Translations under genes and position numbers: made by a program
Shown: piece by piece, positions 20,673 through 33,185 of the stretch
Position numbering within the stretch: position 1 is the first letter of the stretch
Layout of the letters: every line of letters starts with the position of its first letter
NCBI GenBank assembly: GCA_037042915.1
Contig: CM073198.1
Coordinates: 868,001 to 932,000, forward strand
From: Auricularia sp. M13
Lineage: Eukaryota; Basidiomycota; Agaricomycetes; Auriculariales; Auriculariaceae
Direction of reading: 5' to 3'
DNA: 64,000 nucleotides
Notes under the pieces: generated by a model
What the model saw: only the letters and a program-made list of their open reading frames with translations
The model's database searches: none
What the model was told of the DNA's origin: nothing

Positions 20673-23600
20673 GTTGAACACGCGACAATCGGCCATGGTA
20701 CGCAAGGAGCAAGATCAGATCATTCGCTGTCCTTCTGAGAAGCAGCCTGTATTACGGTACAGTAGAGCGCTGAGCTACGCTTTACGGTACTGAACTGTGG
20801 AGCTCTTGGCTGCGAGCTGTGCGCTACGACGCGCACCTGCAACTTGGCACGCGAATGAAGCGAGCCAGACCCTTCCTCAGTGCTTCTGGCATTCGGAATC
20901 ACAGCCATGACTTTACATATGACCCAGAGCGCTAGTCCTAGCATGCGGGCTGAGGTATAACGTTAAACACGCTGCCGGCGGGACGCGCTACATCAGCTTT
21001 ATACGACAGAGATTCTGATCTTTCCCTGATACTTCTTCTCCTCCTTCCTTCTGCCATTCAGATGCCTGCAAGCAGCGCTCGTGCGCTCGTATGCTATTCG
21101 CTGCACGAGGTAGAGATGTGAGCTCATCCAACCTGAAACACCTCGCCACGCTGGGAGCTCGTGATGGACGTATGGCCATTCAACCAGCAGGCCGGCGATC
21201 CCGGTCAGCGTGTTGCTTGCGTTACATACACGCATGAGGACACGGGAGGGTACGTGGAGCTCGTGCTGGCCACAGAAACTGGGAGCCGGAGTGGCAATCA
21301 CGGTCTGTAGCGGCTGTTGTCATTTCGTGCCCGTTTCCAACGCTTGAACGCAAAGTCTACCAGTCCGTAGAGGTCCTATTATTACATGACTTACTGTCGG
21401 CTCTGATTCAACCGCAGTCGTGTGACTGCAGATGACTTTTCAGCATCAAAACTGCATAGCACCCGCCCGCGGGATCAGTACATTGCATAAAGGTTCTCGC
21501 CGCGGTCGTTCACCGCAGCGTCGCAAGGCGCTTCATTCATTCTCACACGCTCCCATCAGGCCCCACATCGGTCGCCGACGGCGCCATATGGACCTAAAGC
21601 GCGTTCGGTCAGACGGTTGGGTATTATTAAACTTCCGCCCAAGCTCTACACGATCGCAACGGTATTGTCCGCCCTTCAGAAGCTCCAACCAAATGAGCCC
21701 TTCGGAGCCCCCAAAAGATGCACTAGTGGGCATGCCAACGCACTGCCGAACCAGGCCGTCGTTCGGTGGGTGCGATGCGAAAAAGAACAATGAATCCTGC
21801 CGGAAAAGGAAAGTGGCATGCCGGCCCGGATGCATCTTCGTTGTCGTTGTTGTCCTTTTTTTTGTTCATTTCGCTTCTGTGAGATCGACGAGCTGCGTCG
21901 CGATGGTGATGCGCGGAATACAATCACTCAGATCAAGTGGCGAGGAACCACACCTGCGCTCGGGGTAAGGGGTGGGCCCCCGGAAACGCGCGATCGATGC
22001 GAGCGCGGGATAGGGTTGACCGCACGTCGCACGCGAGGTTGGTTAGAATGATGCATAATGATTGCCTTCGCGCGTGCGGCGGGTGTCGGCGTCTGTTTGA
22101 CGATTCGCAATACAGGCTTGAACTAGAAGTCGCGTTTGCACGCAGCGTCAGCGCGAACTGACTGTGCATCCTATTCTACTGCGACACTGACACTCCTCGT
22201 TGACTCTGTACGCCGCCAGAGCAGCGGATACGTTCCACAGTACATTCTATCTATCTACATTCCAGTCGAGTCCCTTCCGCACCACAGGTCGAAGTCCCTT
22301 CCCTTTGGCCGAGACGGCCGAACGAGAATGCATCGTGCCCCGCAGCGAGCATCGCACGGGATCGTCGTGCGGGACGACGCGCAGGGTCTCTGCCGACTGG
22401 GTGGGGCCCTGTGTCGGACGTCCGGGTGCGATTCCGCTCCACGGTCGGTCATTGCGGACGCAGTGTCACGGTGCACGGCAATAACTCTATCTGTGCTACG
22501 ATTTCAGGGCGCCGAATGCTGCCTGCATCTTCATCGTCAGGGATGCTGAGATCGCGGGCGCCGCGGGCGGAACATGCGCAAAGCGCGTCTGAAGCGGTTG
22601 ACGCGTTTCTGAATGTACAGTCGCCGTCGGGACTGTTTGCTTGCGTGTTCGCATCTACAGGGACGGCAAACAAACACAACGCATAGGGGGCAGGGATTCC
22701 CATAACCATCACCATGCGAGTCCGGATGCTATCTGCCAGTGGGGACCATCTAATGCCACAGCAAAGGGTACCTAAAACGCCTTCAGCTCCCCACGCGACT
22801 CGGAATCTGTCTCTCAACACCCCAAGTGCTCAGGGAGGCGCTGGAAATCCCGTCCCTGGGGCCCAGATCGCAGGATTCCTTGCACCTCGAGCCCGACGCC
22901 GCGTCTGGGCTCGCCAGCTCAGCGCCTTGATGGAGGATTCCTGCACTTGGGCACGATATCGCGCGCCCAGCGTCCAGCTCCCTGAGCCGGACAGACAGAC
23001 GCCGCGATACAGTATACCATGCGCCGTCGACGCCGTTAGCTCCCCAATTCCTTGATCTGTGCCACTGTGCCCCGCGCGCTGGCAGGCAGGGTCGCTGGCA
23101 CTCTGTGTTTCTCGTTTCGTTCTCAGCGACGCGCCAGACGCCCTTGCACATGTAAGATCTGCCAGCAGCAGCTACACCTCGCACACGAGGTGATCCCGTT
23201 ACTTATACAGCAGTAGGATCTCAGGTGTGTGATTGCCACGATGAGAAAATGACACTGGCACCTAGGGACGATAATGATGGCGCCTCGCGCTTCCAGAGGT
23301 GTGTGTGTTTGGCGGTGGGCGAGACGCTGTACCACGCCGTGCTTCTCGTCAGCTGTCACTGGCAGCTTTAGTGATGCTCGGATTATTGCCCATTGCACGT
23401 GCGCACGAGGTTCAGTTGAGCCAGCTGGCACCACACACGATGCAGCAGTCAGTCGCTCACATACAGTATGCAAGCCGTGCGCAGCGGGTCCCGAAGAATA
23501 TCAGGATTGAGGTTAGACCAGAACGCGCCTCGACACTGCCAGTGCGACACGCGCAGAGACTGAGGGAAACTTGAAAGAACGGTCTTCGCGAGCCGCGGGC

Positions 23601-24592
23601 ATTCCAGATCATGCACCATTTCTCCGGCAAGGGCTCACTATGAGGCATCCCTGGAGAGTCTTACCCTTTCCCCTCACGGCAACACGACAGTCTACCCCAG
23701 CCTGGAGCAATCTGTTCCTCAGGGCTCGCAGTAGACGGTCTTCGTCCCTCCAGATCAAGCCAAACACCGACAGGGCAGATGAGCAACTGAGCATGCATGC
23801 ATTCCTCGTTACCCCACATTTTGCACACGAGCCCCCTTAGTAGTGCCGCGCAGCCGCATCAGGTCGTCGGCCCTGCGTCGGTGGCCCAGATAAAGCAAAC
23901 ACCGACGCCCTTGGCCAGATCAAAATTGTAAGCGAGCAGGGCAGATGAAGAACTGAGCATCCATCCCTGGTTGCGACGGCGTCGGCTTCATTCATTCCGT
24001 CTGCGATGATCAAGCTCAACTCCAATTCAGATATCATATCATAATTCATTTCGTGTTCATTGTTCGTCGATCAAGACCCATTCCGAGATCCATTTCGTAT
24101 TCGTAGATTAAAAGATAGTGTACCCATTTCATTCATCCATCCGATAAACCCAAATCATCTTCACAAGTACACATGAACGACATAACAGACCTTATTCACG
24201 TCGTGGAAGCGGAAACACGACTCGGACGAGCGCAGACGAACAAACCCATGTATCTATCTATTCGTCCCAACACCAAACACCAAAACACAACAATCCCAGT
24301 ACAAGCCAGAGCCAGAGCGGGGGGTAAAATCGTAACAACAACGGGGGTATACATCTAAGACTACGGGGGGAGGCGAAGACTGTGACTATGGGCTACAGAA
24401 GCGCCGACCGCGGCCCCCAGTACAGCGCGGGGCGGACGACTGGCGGGCGGGCGTGGGAGGGTGGCGGGCATGGCATGACGGACGTGAGGCAAGGGGGTAG
24501 AATAGCACAAAATGTAGTGGTACGCGATACAATTATATGAGCGGTGGGTCATAAGGTATGTAGAGCAAGGTCATCAACCAAATCGGCCGGGG
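20673..24592. other. Long gene-poor interval
   Basis: About 3.9 kb without a gene I can support. A 178-codon frame with an ATG at 21432 contains a hydrophobic run (CIFVVVVVLFFVHFASV) but no family motif. A diverged direct repeat (CAGATNAAGC.AAACACCGAC and GGGCAGATGANNAACTGAGCAT) occurs at about 23751 and again at 23888. The last few hundred bases are probably the 3' flank of the Zn2Cys6 gene. Confidence 0.35.
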
Positions 24593-24620
24593 ACTGGAAA
24601 CTGGAAACTGGAAACTGGAA
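24593..24620. repeat. Four copies of ACTGGAA
   Basis: A perfect 7-bp tandem repeat, four units, in the 3' flank of the Zn2Cys6 gene. Nearby, GGCGAGGGGAGGTCATCGTC is repeated directly at about 24681 and 24778. Confidence 0.8.
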
Positions 24621-24895
24621 CACAGGCAGATATGGGAACGGGGGAGGGAAAGCAAAAGGGATAGCAAATCGTGAAGGGGCGGCGAGGGGAGGTCATCGTC
24701 CGTCGCGGGCAAGGGAGAGGGCAAGGTCGTATTATAGTCCGTCGCGGTCGGCGGTCGCGGGGTGTGAGGCGGGAAGCGGCGAGGGGAGGTCATCGTCCGT
24801 CGAAGTAAGGTAGGGCCGTCGTCGGGTTGCCGCGTCGTGTAGATTTTAATTAGTCGTAGCTCATAGTCGCACGTCCCGGTCGTCCCTGGCGGACT

Positions 24896-26787
24896 TCATA
24901 CCCGCCCCGCACCCAAATACGGCCAAACGGCCGCGGCGCGCTCCACAGCGCGCTCGAGCACGCCGACGGCGCCCACGTCCAGCTCGCGCCGCGCCACGGC
25001 CAGCACGCGCGTGATCCACCACTGTAAGCGAGGCGTCAGCATCGCGTCCATCCACACACCGCCAAAAAGAAAAAAGGAAAAAGACGCACCCCAACAACAG
25101 CTTCCATCCCCTCGACCTCGCCCCCGCCCGCACTCAGCAGCGCCACAACACGCGCAGCCGCCCCGCGCGCCTGCTCGCGCGCGCTCACCGCGGCGTGCAA
25201 AACACACAGCGCCGCCGCCGCCACCACACCCAGACTCGTCGACGGTGCTGATGTGGAGATGGCGAGCAGACGTTCGAGCGCGGCGGTCGTCGTGTGCACG
25301 TCCGGCCAGAATGCGGGGTTGTTGTTCGGGTTGTCTGTTAAGGGAGAAAAGAGAGGGGTGTGAGCGCGGTTGGGTGGAAAGGAAGACGGGGGGCGCACGC
25401 AGTATGGTGTGATGTGGTATGGAGGAGCCGGCGCGACGCCCCCGCGCGTTCCTTCAGAAAGAGTACGGAGGCAGGTACTCACCGCCCACCAGCGCCCACG
25501 CCTTCGCGGCCAACTGCGCGCCCTTGCACCCCATCGTCGCATCCCCTCCCGCACTAACCCCTCCGCCAACTCCGCCTCCACCGTAATAGTCATACTCCTG
25601 CTTGACCACCTCGACCCCAGCCGGCGCGGGGTCGCCCAGGTCGCCGACGACGGGCGCCCACGCGCGCTCGACGCGGCACAGCATCCACCACGTCTCGCCG
25701 CCCGCGTCGGGCAGCCCGAGCGCGCGCGCGACGCGCAGCGCGCCGCCCAGGTGGCGCTGGCCCTCGAGCGCGCGGCCGCCGACGAAGGAGAGCACGGCGA
25801 GGATCGCCTGCGCCTGCAGGTCGTGCACCTGCGCGCCCGTATCGGACCGCGCGAGCGCGAGCGCGGCGCGCTGCGCGAACATGCCCTCCCACGCGCCCAT
25901 CCCGTTGTTCGGCCGCGCGAAGACGCACGCCGCCGCGCACGCCGCCTCGAGCAGCGCCCCGCTCCCGCGCCGGGCGGCGAGGAGCGCGATGCTGCTCTGC
26001 GGCAGGGCGAATTGGGTGCTCGCGACGCGGGTGAAGATCTGCATCCTAAGGGAAAGAAAGACGCGTCAGAACATCGAGCGCGGGGGGGGGGAGGCACAAG
26101 ACGTACAGGCGTTGGAGGATGTGCGGCTGGATGGGGTCGTGCAGCGCCAGCACGCTGCCGCCTGGGCTGGCCGTCGTTGTCCAGTCTTGCGGTTGTTGTT
26201 GGACGGGCGCGGGCTGGGTGACGATGCTGGGCAGCGCATGGTGCTGCTGCTGGTGATGGGCGTCGTAGTGGTGGGTGTACGGCGACAGCGGCTGCTGGTG
26301 GTGCGCGTGGTGGGGCACGAGCAGCGGCGCGCTCTGGCCGTACGGGCTGGGCTGGCCCCCGCTCGAGCCGCCGTCGCCTCCTCCGTCACTGGGGCTTCTC
26401 CGCCCCTGGCCAGGCATGAAGGCCGTAAAGGGCTGCGGTGCGGGGATGCTGAAGGAGGAGCCGGCGGAGCGCTCGAGCTCGTCGACGCGCGCGCGCAGCG
26501 CAGCGTTCTCGTCCTCGAGCCGGGAGATCTGGGCGAGGAAGCGCGTCTCCTCGTACTCGCACTCGTCTGCCTTGCCCGCGCGCGAGCAGGGGCCGCAGTG
26601 TGGTTTGGCTGCGTCGCATTTCTGCAGAGTGCGTCAGTCAAGACACGGTGAGTAGAAGACAAGGACGCACCATCTTGCGGCGGCGACAGGTCAGGCAGGC
26701 CTCGCCGCGGTGCAGCGGGCTCGCGCGGACGGCAGCCCGATTCGCGTTGCTCGTCGTCGGAGACGTGGGCGAGTCGTCGGTGTGCAT
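24896..26787 (-). CDS. Zn2Cys6 fungal transcription factor (521 aa, 5 exons)
   Basis: Exons 26671-26787, 26107-26621, 25483-26045, 25090-25334 and 24896-25021 join in phase to 521 residues. Residues 31-59 form the zinc cluster: CLTC, RRRKMK, C, DAAKPH, CGPC, SRAGKADE, C. This is C-x2-C-x6-C-x6-C-x2-C-x8-C, the DNA-binding binuclear cluster of GAL4-type regulators, split by an intron after RRRKM. A short coiled-coil-like stretch follows (ETRFLAQISRLEDENAALRARVDELE), then a Gly/Ser/Pro region with His/Gln-rich HHAHHQQ..HHQQQHH repeats. The C-terminal half is helical and Ala-rich (LEAACAAACVF, VLSFVGG, LLAISTSAPS). I see no obvious fungal-specific TF middle domain. It probably acts in the nucleus. 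Target genes are unknown. Confidence 0.9.
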
Positions 26788-26947
26788 CTTGGTTGTAGTG
26801 GTAGAATGGGGGAAGAGCGAGGAGGAGGAGGCAAGCCGTGGGGCTAAGTAGTCGTGCGCGTGCGGTGTCAGAATCTTGGGCATAGCCAGTTCAACTGTCC
26901 GAGTCTTGCTGAGTACAGGGCGAGGGAGAGGCGCCAGCCGGCTGGCG

Positions 26948-26954
26948 TTATATA
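26948..26954 (-). promoter_or_regulatory. TATA box of the Zn2Cys6 gene
   Basis: The minus strand reads TATATAA about 160 bp upstream of the ATG at 26787, followed by a purine- and CT-rich leader. Confidence 0.45.
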
Positions 26955-29900
26955 CCCCGGCCAGAGCCCTGCCGCGAGCGTGACGGCCCAATCACAGCCC
27001 TCGGCTCTCGAGACCCGACCGAGCCGCTCCGAATCGACGTGGCCGTGCCGGGACCCCGGAACCGCCTCCACTGGAGCTGAATGGATAGCCTATGGCTATG
27101 GCTGTCCGCTCCTCCTCAGCTCAGGCAGCTGCACGCTCCCGACAGCGCCCCCGCCGGCCCTGAGATCCATCCCGCCGCTGCGCTGAATCATCCGCCGCGA
27201 GTTGGAGTCGGCGTCCGCTTGTCGGGCGGGGCAGGTGCACGCGTAAGCCGGCGAGTCATAGTAGAGTAGAGTAGAGTAAGCTGGGCGAGCGGGCACTGCA
27301 CGCGGGTGGTGGTGCTGCTGCGCGAGCGTGGTACGCAACGGCCGTCGCAGCGCGGAGGGAAAGCCGATTTCGCGCTCCGCCCCAATTCCTCACCGCCCGT
27401 CATTGAAGCAGTGCTTGTGCGTCCGCGGGCCCCGCCATGCGCATGCCTCTCTGTGAATGTCGGCTCGCACCGCCCGCCATGGCCGCGGCCTGCCTTGCCT
27501 ACACGATACATTGCCCGCCCGCCTGGGCCCCATCGGTGCATTGCGGCTGCAATCGTCCGCGCCTACCCGATCTGTCGCCCATGCTCACGCCCTTGACTAA
27601 AGGGTTTCATCTCCTCAGAACCCGACGTCGTCTGCGATTCAATTCCAACGTCGTTGGTCAGCGATGAGTAACGCTTGCTTCGAGTCGTCGAGATCCTTCC
27701 AGCACTGTCCTCTGCCGCTGCTCTCGCGTAATCCTTGTTCACTTGCTCTGTCCCATCGGCTCCCGCTCTCCTTGCGCCGTCCATCACCACCGCGCGCCTC
27801 CCACCTCCCACCTCCGCACCATCCAGCCGCTCAATCTCCCCCGGTATTCATCCATTTCCCGCCGCTCTACCTTCACCATGCATGACCGGTATTCATCGTC
27901 TCCTCTATCGCCGCGCTATTCCATCACTCCAAATTAGTCGCTTGCGTTCACAATCCACGCTTCCTCCCGGTGCTTGCGCGGGAGCGAGATCTGCATTTGC
28001 ATCTGGTCGGTCGCCAATCACTCCAGGACGGAGGCCCAAACATCCACCGGTGCCTGCATCCCCACCGCGTCCGCTCTCGTCTCAAAAAAAAAACTTATAC
28101 TGCATGCGACGTCTCTGCTGGCAGCGACCTCCCAAGTTTTGCGCGGCCTGCGGAACGAGTGCTGAGCTGCTGTTGCTGTAGTTCTCTGGTTGCCTTGCCT
28201 GTGATCTTCACGAATGACTGTTGGGCTCAGAGTCGCGCTTTATCCTCAAACACCCGTGCCTGCACTGCGGGGTCGGGTGGCGCCTGGCTGATTGGTGGCG
28301 GGTGGCGGGTGGCGGCGCCACCGTTGCGAATCCCAGGCACAAAGTTCTCAAACCGGAGTGTCCGTCTCTAACGCCTCCCATTCTCGATTCTGAATCTCAT
28401 GCGAACCGATCGCGCAACTGACTCTCTGTCCCTGAAACTCGCGGGTGTCGACAGGCGAACGAGCGGCGCTCTATCCACTGGCATTCCGTTCGCAGTTGAA
28501 CTGTCTCTCGCTCTCGCTCTTCCGTTCGCCGACATCCGACGTTGAAAAGTTCCCCACGGCACGGCACGTGCAGATTCGATGTCCCTGATGGCGAAACTCG
28601 AACTCGAACCCCCGTCCTGCGCTGATACCGTCTGTACTCATTAGTCGCGCGATCCGCCGCGCGGGCTACGGATAATTACTGTATCGCCATCGCCATCGAC
28701 GTCGACGTCGACTTGTGCCAGCTTGACGGCGAAACGCTCGTTACTACGGGGCCTGCTACGAATATCCTGAGCAGGCCGCCCGCGCGTAACCGCAATTGGA
28801 GTGGCTGATGTCACAGTGTAACCTGAGCGCGGCACTGTCTGACCTGAGCGCGGCACTGTCCGACCTGAGCGCGGCACCGTCTGACCTGACAGAACTCGGC
28901 AGAGAGCGTGGTGTACTGGACCTGAAGGCGTCACGGTGCATCCGCCCTGATTCCTGAGTTCCTGAGGCCGGAGTGCTGAATTCCCAGGTCCCGAGTGCCG
29001 TGTCCTGAACGGCAATCAAGCAGTGAAGCAACGCCAAACGCCACATGCACCGGCCGTGCGGGTTCCCAGACGTCCTCAGGCTGCAGCGCGGCGCTCGGTG
29101 CACGGGAACGGGTCCAGGAGTACTGACAGGTGAACGTCAATTGAATTTTGCGTGCCGCGACGAACCTCTCCTAAGTATGGAACCCCCCTGATTGTCCTGA
29201 TTTTTTGCAAAGGGCGTGGACTCCTCACCACAACTCCTTGAATCAGGCACGCGCGTGCGTTGGTGGATTCCAATTTCATCATATACTGTACGGTGTCCAC
29301 CAACTTGAAGGCTGCCAATACTGCTTACTGTAGCGCCGGACCTACTCAGTCAGACCACTGGCAGAGCCGCGGCCTAGTGAGTACTGTATTTCTTCCCTGC
29401 CTGGGCCCCAGCGCTTGGAGAGGCTCGAAGCGCCAGCCCTCTCGACAACGGAGGAGCGCATTTAGGCGCGAGTCTCCGCGTCTCGAGTGACTTTCAACTC
29501 CGTCCCAGCCATTCGGGACTCGGAGGTGAATACCATTGCCAGCTTTACTGTGCAGCCTGCCAGTGCTCCGACTGAAATGCAGCATCCGAGTCAACCCCTG
29601 CCGATAGTGGCGCGCATGCCTCAGAAATACAGCAGTGCAGTGCGTAGATCAAGCTGTGCCGCAGCGCCGACCCGCGTCCGACGCTCTGGCGCTCCAGCGG
29701 TCCCGGCTCCCCGCGGTCTCCCATCTAAGACGCCGACGCTGACGCTGACGGTGAGGCGCTCACTACGTAGCATCACGCTGCACGATTCGGCAATCGAACA
29801 GTATCATATGCTATTAACTTATGGCTGAATGGAAGGTCAAATTGAAAGACAGCGAGCAGGAAAAGGTGCAAACCATCGCCCAATCCGGCAGTGACTCGCA

Positions 29901-30525
29901 CAGTACAGTGTATTTCACGAAAACAGTCACAATGGCATAGCCGCAAACGCACAAGCACGACGCGGTGCACTGCAAGATTTCCGCGCAGTGCCAAAGTCAA
30001 AACAGACGATTCTCCGGATCGTACAGGCGCAACTCAGCATGCGCGCTGCCTCAGCTGAGCTCATCCACTGACTGCGGTTTGCGGAAGCCCGACCCCACTG
30101 GCAGGCGCGCGCCAGTGTCCAGCGGGCGGGATGTGGCACCCGAGCCCGCGCCGCAGTCCGAAGCTTGAAGACATACTTAGCTGAGACGTGACTCAGTTGG
30201 CACGATGAGCCGCGCGCCTTTTGGGGCGTAACGGGAAAGCTTATTATGCTTCAAGTTTGTGCATCTTACATACGTGTTACTTACACGGTGATGCAACGGG
30301 AGATGTCTGGTAAGCAGCGTCTATTCAGGGCCTTCGCCGTCGTGCTTCTCAGAGTTTTCGTCAGGTAGCGGTGAGTCAAGTGTGGAAAGCGTGTGCTGCT
30401 TCCTCGAGGTAGGCAAGGTGAAGTTAAGATTGGACAGCGTGCGTGGCACCGACTTTGCCGCAGTCACGACTCGAGGGTACAATTACAGATCCCTTAGCAC
30501 AACTTGAAGGGAAACCTTGTGTCAG
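26955..30525. other. Gene-poor interval with a minisatellite
   Basis: About 3.6 kb upstream of the Zn2Cys6 gene. Frames over 27664-28371 are Pro/Ser/His low-complexity and overlap in all frames. A minus-strand frame at 28641-29015 consists largely of a translated 21-bp repeat. I support no gene here. Part of this DNA may be a long promoter for the regulator. Confidence 0.4.
28821..28890. repeat. 21-bp minisatellite, three copies
   Basis: Three near-perfect tandem copies of ACCTGAGCGCGGCACTGTC plus two bases, at 28821, 28842 and 28863, with a partial fourth. Being a multiple of three, it reads as a heptapeptide repeat (SGQTVPR) on the minus strand, which explains the open frame there. Confidence 0.85.
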
Positions 30526-30906
30526 ATAGTCGTGGCAAATTAATGTCTCTTTTCGTCCGCACTTGCCTTTTGAGTTCTTTGGCGGGCAGGCGGACAAAAG
30601 AGAACTGCGGCATCGCAAGACAGACCGGCTCGGTCGGTTGAGCGAGACTGACAGCAGACTGCAAAGAAGTCCGCGACCGCGTTCTTCAGCGGGACAGGAG
30701 AAGGATGTAACACAGTCAGGCAAACGACTCGTGAATACGGGGCACGAGAGACAAGCGGAACGTTGTTTTCCAGATAGTCGCGGCAAGTTAATCTGTCCTT
30801 TCGTCCGCGCATTCTCGTTTAGCTTTCCGGGCGCGCGGGTGAAAGGAAAATGTCGCACGAAGGCCCGAAGCCGTCGGTCGGTCGAGCAACGATGGAGAGT
30901 GACAGC
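30526..30906. repeat. Pair of diverged about 130-bp direct repeats
   Basis: GATAGTCG.GGCAA.TTAAT..TTTCGTCCGC opens a unit at about 30526 and again at about 30773. Each unit closes with TCGGTCGGT.GAGC and ends near GACAGC (30655 and 30906). The units are about 247 bp apart and clearly diverged. Confidence 0.6.
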
Positions 30907-30944
30907 ATTCCGATATTTGGATGGAAAGCAGCATCCCGCATAGT

Positions 30945-33185
30945 TTAGCATATGATTAAACCTCTCCAGCACAACACGGGCAGCACAGCACTGGTAGGAA
31001 ATCGCGGAATGCAGCAGCCCCCAAAATGTACCGAGTCACAGTTACAATAGCCCTTCAGGTCCAGTGCACATCTCGGATGCGGCGCGCATTTCCGCGCGAA
31101 GGAGGACCCCGGCGAGCTACGATCTTGCAGCCCGATCCTGGCGCCTGAGCTGTGCGCGTCCGAGGGGAGCCGCGGAAAAGCGAAGCTGTGACTCGCGTAC
31201 GTAGAGTAGTACAGCCCAGGCGCGCGTCCGAAGATGCGCGCTTCGCGTGGCATGTTCACGGGAATGTCGAGGAGGCGCGAAAATGGCGACGCTGAGGGTC
31301 GCAGGCTGGTATCGATCGGCGCCGAGGAACGAAGTCAGTGCCGTTAAACATACACGTATTAGCATTCGGGCCAGGACTTCCTGAGACACGTGTCGGAATT
31401 CCTGACGAGTCATGCTGCAGCAGAACCCTAAAACCTCTGGAGAAGAAATAGCGGTACTCAATTTTGTTTCTTCGACCTGTTTCTCCAGGCACGGAGCTCT
31501 GCCGAAGTGGCCACATGACCTCGGCATCGTGGCTCCACATGCCAAACCGCGTCCATCAAGGGTGCAGATCCCTCGTTCAAAGAAACACCTCCAGAGGTGT
31601 TTTTTCTTAGCGGACTTTGAAATATAGCACAGCAGACGGCCTTTCCGGCCTGTCAAGTGCGGCAAATCGTCGTGTCTGTCTCCGCTCCGTCTCCCGCGTT
31701 CCACGCTCCAGGTGTGCCAAAGCAGTGCAGCAAACTCGAGTTCACATTTGGGCTGCACTTTATAATGGCCACATCTGGAGAATGGGTCCATCTCGACAAA
31801 GAGTGTCCTTTTCTGCTATGGCGGGACGGTCCCGGAGGCATGGGTTTAACCGCTTAAATGCGGAGTGCTAGGAATGTCCCAGAAACTTCCGAGAAAGTGA
31901 AGAAACAGCGAACTCAATTCTGGCTGCGCGATGACGCAATTGCCGGACGTGGCCACATGGTAGCAGCATCGTTACAAGAAACAAAATTGAGTGGGCCTAG
32001 TACCAGTCTAGATGGACTTTTCGTGGCGGACGGATCATGTCAGCGCACCATAAGAACCCAAATGCTCATACGCAGAGCGCAGGCTCCGAATCCGGAATTG
32101 CACGCGCGTGCGCCGCAGGTCCTAAGTGAGTCATTCATGGGTAACGTTTACGTGTACGAAGGTTGCATTGCAAGAGTATCCGTGCCTGCGCGCCGTGTTT
32201 CATAGAACCTCCTGAATGAACCCGAAGCATGCAACGTGCACGTGGGAAAGGAGAGCACAGCCTGAAAGGGAGCGAGGGTCGTGTACGCCGCTCCGTCGCT
32301 TCAGGAAGTGCCACCCGCTCCCGTGAAGCTTTCCGGGCGCAGTTTGTGCTTGAATAGGGAATATGTGCGGGATCTAGGTGGATCCACATATCCAGTGCTG
32401 GCGGGTCTGGACGAGACGATAGAGCTATTCAAGGATGTAGAGTTTGGAGACACCGAGAACAGGACCCCAAGACTGGATTCCGAGTGCAGCGGACACGTAC
32501 GGGTGCGAGTCATCCCATGCCTCACTCGGCGCGGTCAAGCACGGGATGACTGCGCGCGCGGCCGTGCGCCGCCAGTGTACCAGCGCGGCACGAAGCCGCG
32601 AACATACGCAAGAGTCGACGTGGACGTTGGGGAATAGAGCCGACGAGTGGTTGGGGCAGTAGCCGCAGTCTGGCGGAATTGCTCGTGCTGCGCGCGTCGA
32701 TGAATAGCTGCTATACAGATTCGGCATCGTGATTGCGCGGCTTTGTTCAGAAGACCCCAGAGCGAGCTGGCGTAGAAGAAGAGAAACAGGAGCAGGATAC
32801 GGAACGATAGCAATGAATAGACAAAGACCAGAGAGTACAGGCGAAGATCCTGGAGCTCCTATGACCCAGATACGCAAGGTCCGACGGATGGATCAGCGCT
32901 GTAGGATATCGAACGACGCTGTGAATTGTCTAGAAAGAGGAGCTATCGTCCGAGTCGGGTATGCGCAACCCTGTGCGCAGAGCTCGCCGGAGCAGCGCGC
33001 AACTCAGATTTCGGACAACTGCGCAAGCGCACGCGGTGGTCAGAAAGCAGCTTTTGTAAGCAATAACGGTGGGGTATAAGCACGTGGCGCTGAGTATACC
33101 AGGTTCACTGGCATGCAGGTTGGCAAGGAGGAGGAAGAGCCGAGTCACAAACACCGGCTCCGACGAGCCGTCCCTGGCTTATCCC
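30945..33185 (-). repeat. Dispersed non-coding repeat, copy C
   Basis: Inverted relative to copy B and collinear with it over about 1.7 kb. Read on the minus strand the order is GGAGCCGGTGTTTGTGACTC (near 33150), the GCTTCGTGCCGC block (near 32590), AATTCCGACACGTGTC (near 31385), GCTCGCCGGGGTCC (near 31112), GGAGAGG near the end. It is longer than B because a 536-bp element sits inside it. No coding content is conserved. Confidence 0.58.
31457..31992. mobile_element. 536-bp element with perfect 17-bp terminal inverted repeats
   Basis: ACTCAATTTTGTTTCTT at 31457-31473 is the exact complement of the sequence at 31976-31992. The element interrupts repeat copy C, since the flanks on both sides continue the match to copy B. 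It contains a small hairpin (ACACCTCCAGAGGTGT). No transposase is encoded and I could not define a target duplication. Confidence 0.65.

Noticed and set aside
21432-21968. 178-codon frame with ATG and a hydrophobic stretch
   Set aside because: The hydrophobic run comes from a GTTGTCGTTGTTGTCC-type low-complexity stretch. The remainder is unlike a folded protein and no splice chain was found.
27664-28371. Overlapping plus-strand frames rich in Pro, Ser and His
   Set aside because: All frames are open and low-complexity. No start context or conserved motif was seen.
28641-29015. Minus-strand frame with a repeated heptapeptide SGQTVPR
   Set aside because: The peptide repeat is simply the translation of a 21-bp minisatellite, and the rest is simple-sequence GAC/GAT repeats (DVDVDGDGD).
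31583-31610. Hairpin followed by T-run resembling a bacterial terminator
   Set aside because: The context is a eukaryotic non-coding element without an upstream gene. The hairpin is short and probably part of the small transposable element.
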